A stretch of 5,203 nucleotides of DNA from assembly GCA_934376955.1 (NCBI GenBank), contig CAKRPJ010000083.1, positions 1 through 5,203 of the forward strand, in the 5' to 3' direction. How positions within the stretch are numbered: the first letter of the stretch is position 1; each line of letters begins with the position of its first letter. Below the pieces are notes generated by a model that saw nothing but the letters and a program-made list of their open reading frames with translations, was not told the DNA's origin and did no database searches. This DNA comes from CAKRPJ01 sp934376955. GTDB taxonomy: Bacteria > Bacillota > Clostridia > Lachnospirales > Lachnospiraceae. The position numbers and the translations under genes are program-made. Shown here piece by piece: positions 4,146-5,203 of this stretch.

Positions 4146-5198
4146 ATGGCAAGATGGAAATGGTTCGATCATGACCGGCGCATACAGTTTGAAGCGCTGC
4201 TCCGTGCCGGTCACAGCAAGCAGGAGATCGCCCAACTGCTGGGCTGCCATATCTCCACCGTCTACCGTGAGCTGCGTAATGGTGACTGTCTCCAGCGTAA
4301 TCATGATCTGAGGGAGTATCATGTCTACTCGGCCTGTGCTGCCGATGACCGCAGCCGGAAACGCCGGAGGAACTGCGGCGCTCCCTTGAAAGCCGCCGCT
4401 GACACGGAACTGCTCTCCTACATATCCCTGCATATCAAGAAAGAACGCCGCTCCCCAGCGTGGGTAGCGGCGTCTTTGCGCGGCTCTGATCTCGGCTATC
4501 TCTGCGAGGATACCATCTACCGCTATCTCCGGCGCGGCCTGCTGGATGCGCGGCCCTCTGATCTCCCGGAACACGGTATCAGAAAGCACCCTTGGAAGAA
4601 TAACGCTCAGAAGAAACCTCCCCGGCACGGCACAAGCATAGAGCTGCGCCCGCGGATCATATCCGACCGCTCCACCGTAGGCCACTGGGAGATGGATAGT
4701 GTCATAGGCAAAATAAAGGGGCAAGGTGAGTCCATCATCGTCATGACCGAACGCATGACCCGCCTGGAGTTGATCTTCAAAGTTCCTCGGAAGGACAGCG
4801 CTTCCGTGGTAGCCGTCCTGGATCACTTGCAGCGCCGGTCTGACTTCCGGCGCATCTTCAAGAGCATCACCATGGACAACGGCTCTGAGTTCTCTGACAG
4901 CCACCGCCTGGAGCATTCCCCAGCTGGCCGTCGCCGTACATGCTGCTACTACTGTCATCCGTTTACCAGCTGTGAGCGCGGTAGCAACGAGAACGCCAAC
5001 CGCATGATACGCCGTTGGCTCAAGAAGGGCCATTCTCTGGCCGCTGTAACACAGACAGACTGCACCGCACTCTCCAGGTGGATGAACACCTATTACCGTG
5101 CTTCCCTGGGCTGGAAAACGCCCGCAGAGGCATTCAAAGACGCCTGCGCTGCCGAGGGCATCAAAATTTCCCCATACCTTTCGCAATTTTTATCTTGA
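4146..5198 (+). CDS. IS30-family DDE transposase (possible phage integrase)
   Basis: The product is 350 aa, near the usual IS30-family size. Residues about 18-46 (SKQEIAQLLGCHISTVYREL core) are the helix-turn-helix typical of this family. The catalytic triad is visible as D184 in HWEMDSVIG, D244 in ITMDNGSEF, and E282 in CERGSNENANR, matching the family's W-E-x-D, DNG-x-EF and RG-x-NEN signatures. The D244-E282 gap is 37 residues, against 33 that I count in a remembered family example, so there seems to be a four-residue insertion around LEHSPAGRRR. These enzymes cut and join DNA ends carrying inverted repeats. Filamentous phages such as Spiroplasma SpV1 are known to carry IS-type transposases, so this gene probably mediates integration; the alternative is an ordinary IS inserted into the prophage. 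Codon use matches the phage genes. The stop lies at the motif ATCTTGACT (5192-5200), which overlaps the last codons. Confidence 0.94.
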   Translation: MARWKWFDHDRRIQFEALLRAGHSKQEIAQLLGCHISTVYRELRNGDCLQRNHDLREYHVYSACAADDRSRKRRRNCGAPLKAAADTELLSYISLHIKKERRSPAWVAASLRGSDLGYLCEDTIYRYLRRGLLDARPSDLPEHGIRKHPWKNNAQKKPPRHGTSIELRPRIISDRSTVGHWEMDSVIGKIKGQGESIIVMTERMTRLELIFKVPRKDSASVVAVLDHLQRRSDFRRIFKSITMDNGSEFSDSHRLEHSPAGRRRTCCYYCHPFTSCERGSNENANRMIRRWLKKGHSLAAVTQTDCTALSRWMNTYYRASLGWKTPAEAFKDACAAEGIKISPYLSQFLS

Positions 5199-5200
5199 CT
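5192..5200. repeat. ATCTTGACT motif at the right edge (possible element end)
   Basis: This is an exact copy of 3788-3796, and its first eight bases are the inverse of GTCAAGAT at 3781-3788. It overlaps the transposase stop. IS30-family ends usually lie close behind the transposase gene, so this may be part of the right terminal repeat; the window stops three bases later, so this cannot be confirmed. Confidence 0.45.
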
Positions 5201-5203
5201 TTT

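Larger units (their letters stand above)
1..5203 (+). mobile_element. Inovirus-like (filamentous phage) prophage, partial
   Basis: The sequence shows a Zot/pI-type ATPase, at least four small single-span membrane proteins, a coat-like 62-codon ORF, a large anchored Gly/Asn-rich protein, and an IS30-type transposase, all co-oriented and tightly packed. Filamentous phages are known to carry exactly this mix: small membrane-inserted virion proteins, a pIII-like tip protein and a pI/Zot assembly ATPase. No secretin (pIV) is seen, which fits a host without an outer membrane, though one could lie outside. Replication genes are absent from the window and expected upstream. The left edge is cut inside the adsorption gene. 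The right edge is either near the element end (ATCTTGAC motif at 5192) or unresolved. It could also be a free episomal phage genome; no host gene is visible to decide. Confidence 0.8.

Noticed and set aside
3813..5186. 457-codon open frame on the minus strand
   Set aside because: It is the antisense of a transposase with intact catalytic motifs; the translation shows no family signature and has no visible ribosome site.

Overview
The window reads as the structural and assembly half of a filamentous phage (inovirus-like) genome, probably an integrated prophage. The host is probably a Gram-positive bacterium, most plausibly of the Clostridia. Evidence for the phage: a Zot/pI-type ATPase with clear Walker A and B motifs follows a run of very small single-membrane-span proteins, and a long Gly/Asn-rich protein with a C-terminal membrane anchor precedes them. 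Evidence for the host: strong AGGAGG-type ribosome sites, fairly GC-rich coding sequence with many C/G-ending codons, no secretin gene in view, and small proteins of a kind I remember from clostridial genomes. The host call is inference; no host gene is visible.

Layout, all on the + strand. 1-1758: 3' part of a pIII-like adsorption/release protein whose start and signal peptide lie left of the window. 1773-1913: 46-aa membrane protein resembling the last 27 residues of its neighbour. 1926-2156: 76-aa membrane protein with a basic/acidic tail. 2153-2605: 150-aa secreted, membrane-anchored protein. 2602-2742: second 46-aa membrane protein. 2781-2969: 62-codon major-coat candidate with its own extended -10 promoter and a problematic start codon. 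2982-3037: strong hairpin, a probable terminator/attenuator. 3050-3766: Zot-like ATPase. 3767-4145: 379 bases without a convincing gene, rich in palindromes and hairpins. 4146-5198: IS30-family DDE transposase. 5192-5200: a copy of a 9-base motif also found at 3788-3796.

The genes from 1 to 2742 have short gaps or GTGA/ATGA overlaps and look like one translationally coupled operon for virion minor proteins. The coat gene has a promoter in front and a hairpin behind, an arrangement like the one around gene VIII of the Ff phages: high coat expression and reduced transcription into the assembly ATPase. The noncoding region before the transposase is the best place in view for a phage intergenic region (packaging hairpin, replication origin, transposase or repressor sites). 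The transposase is in the position expected for a phage that integrates with an IS-type enzyme. A replication initiator and ssDNA-binding protein are not in the window and would be expected to the left.

Most unusual points: the missing orthodox start codon of the coat gene, the membrane-anchor module present twice in adjacent genes, the AT-rich cassette within the adsorption protein, the layered 17-bp hairpin at 4044-4087, and the shared GTCAAGAT/ATCTTGAC motifs bounding the intergenic-transposase block.
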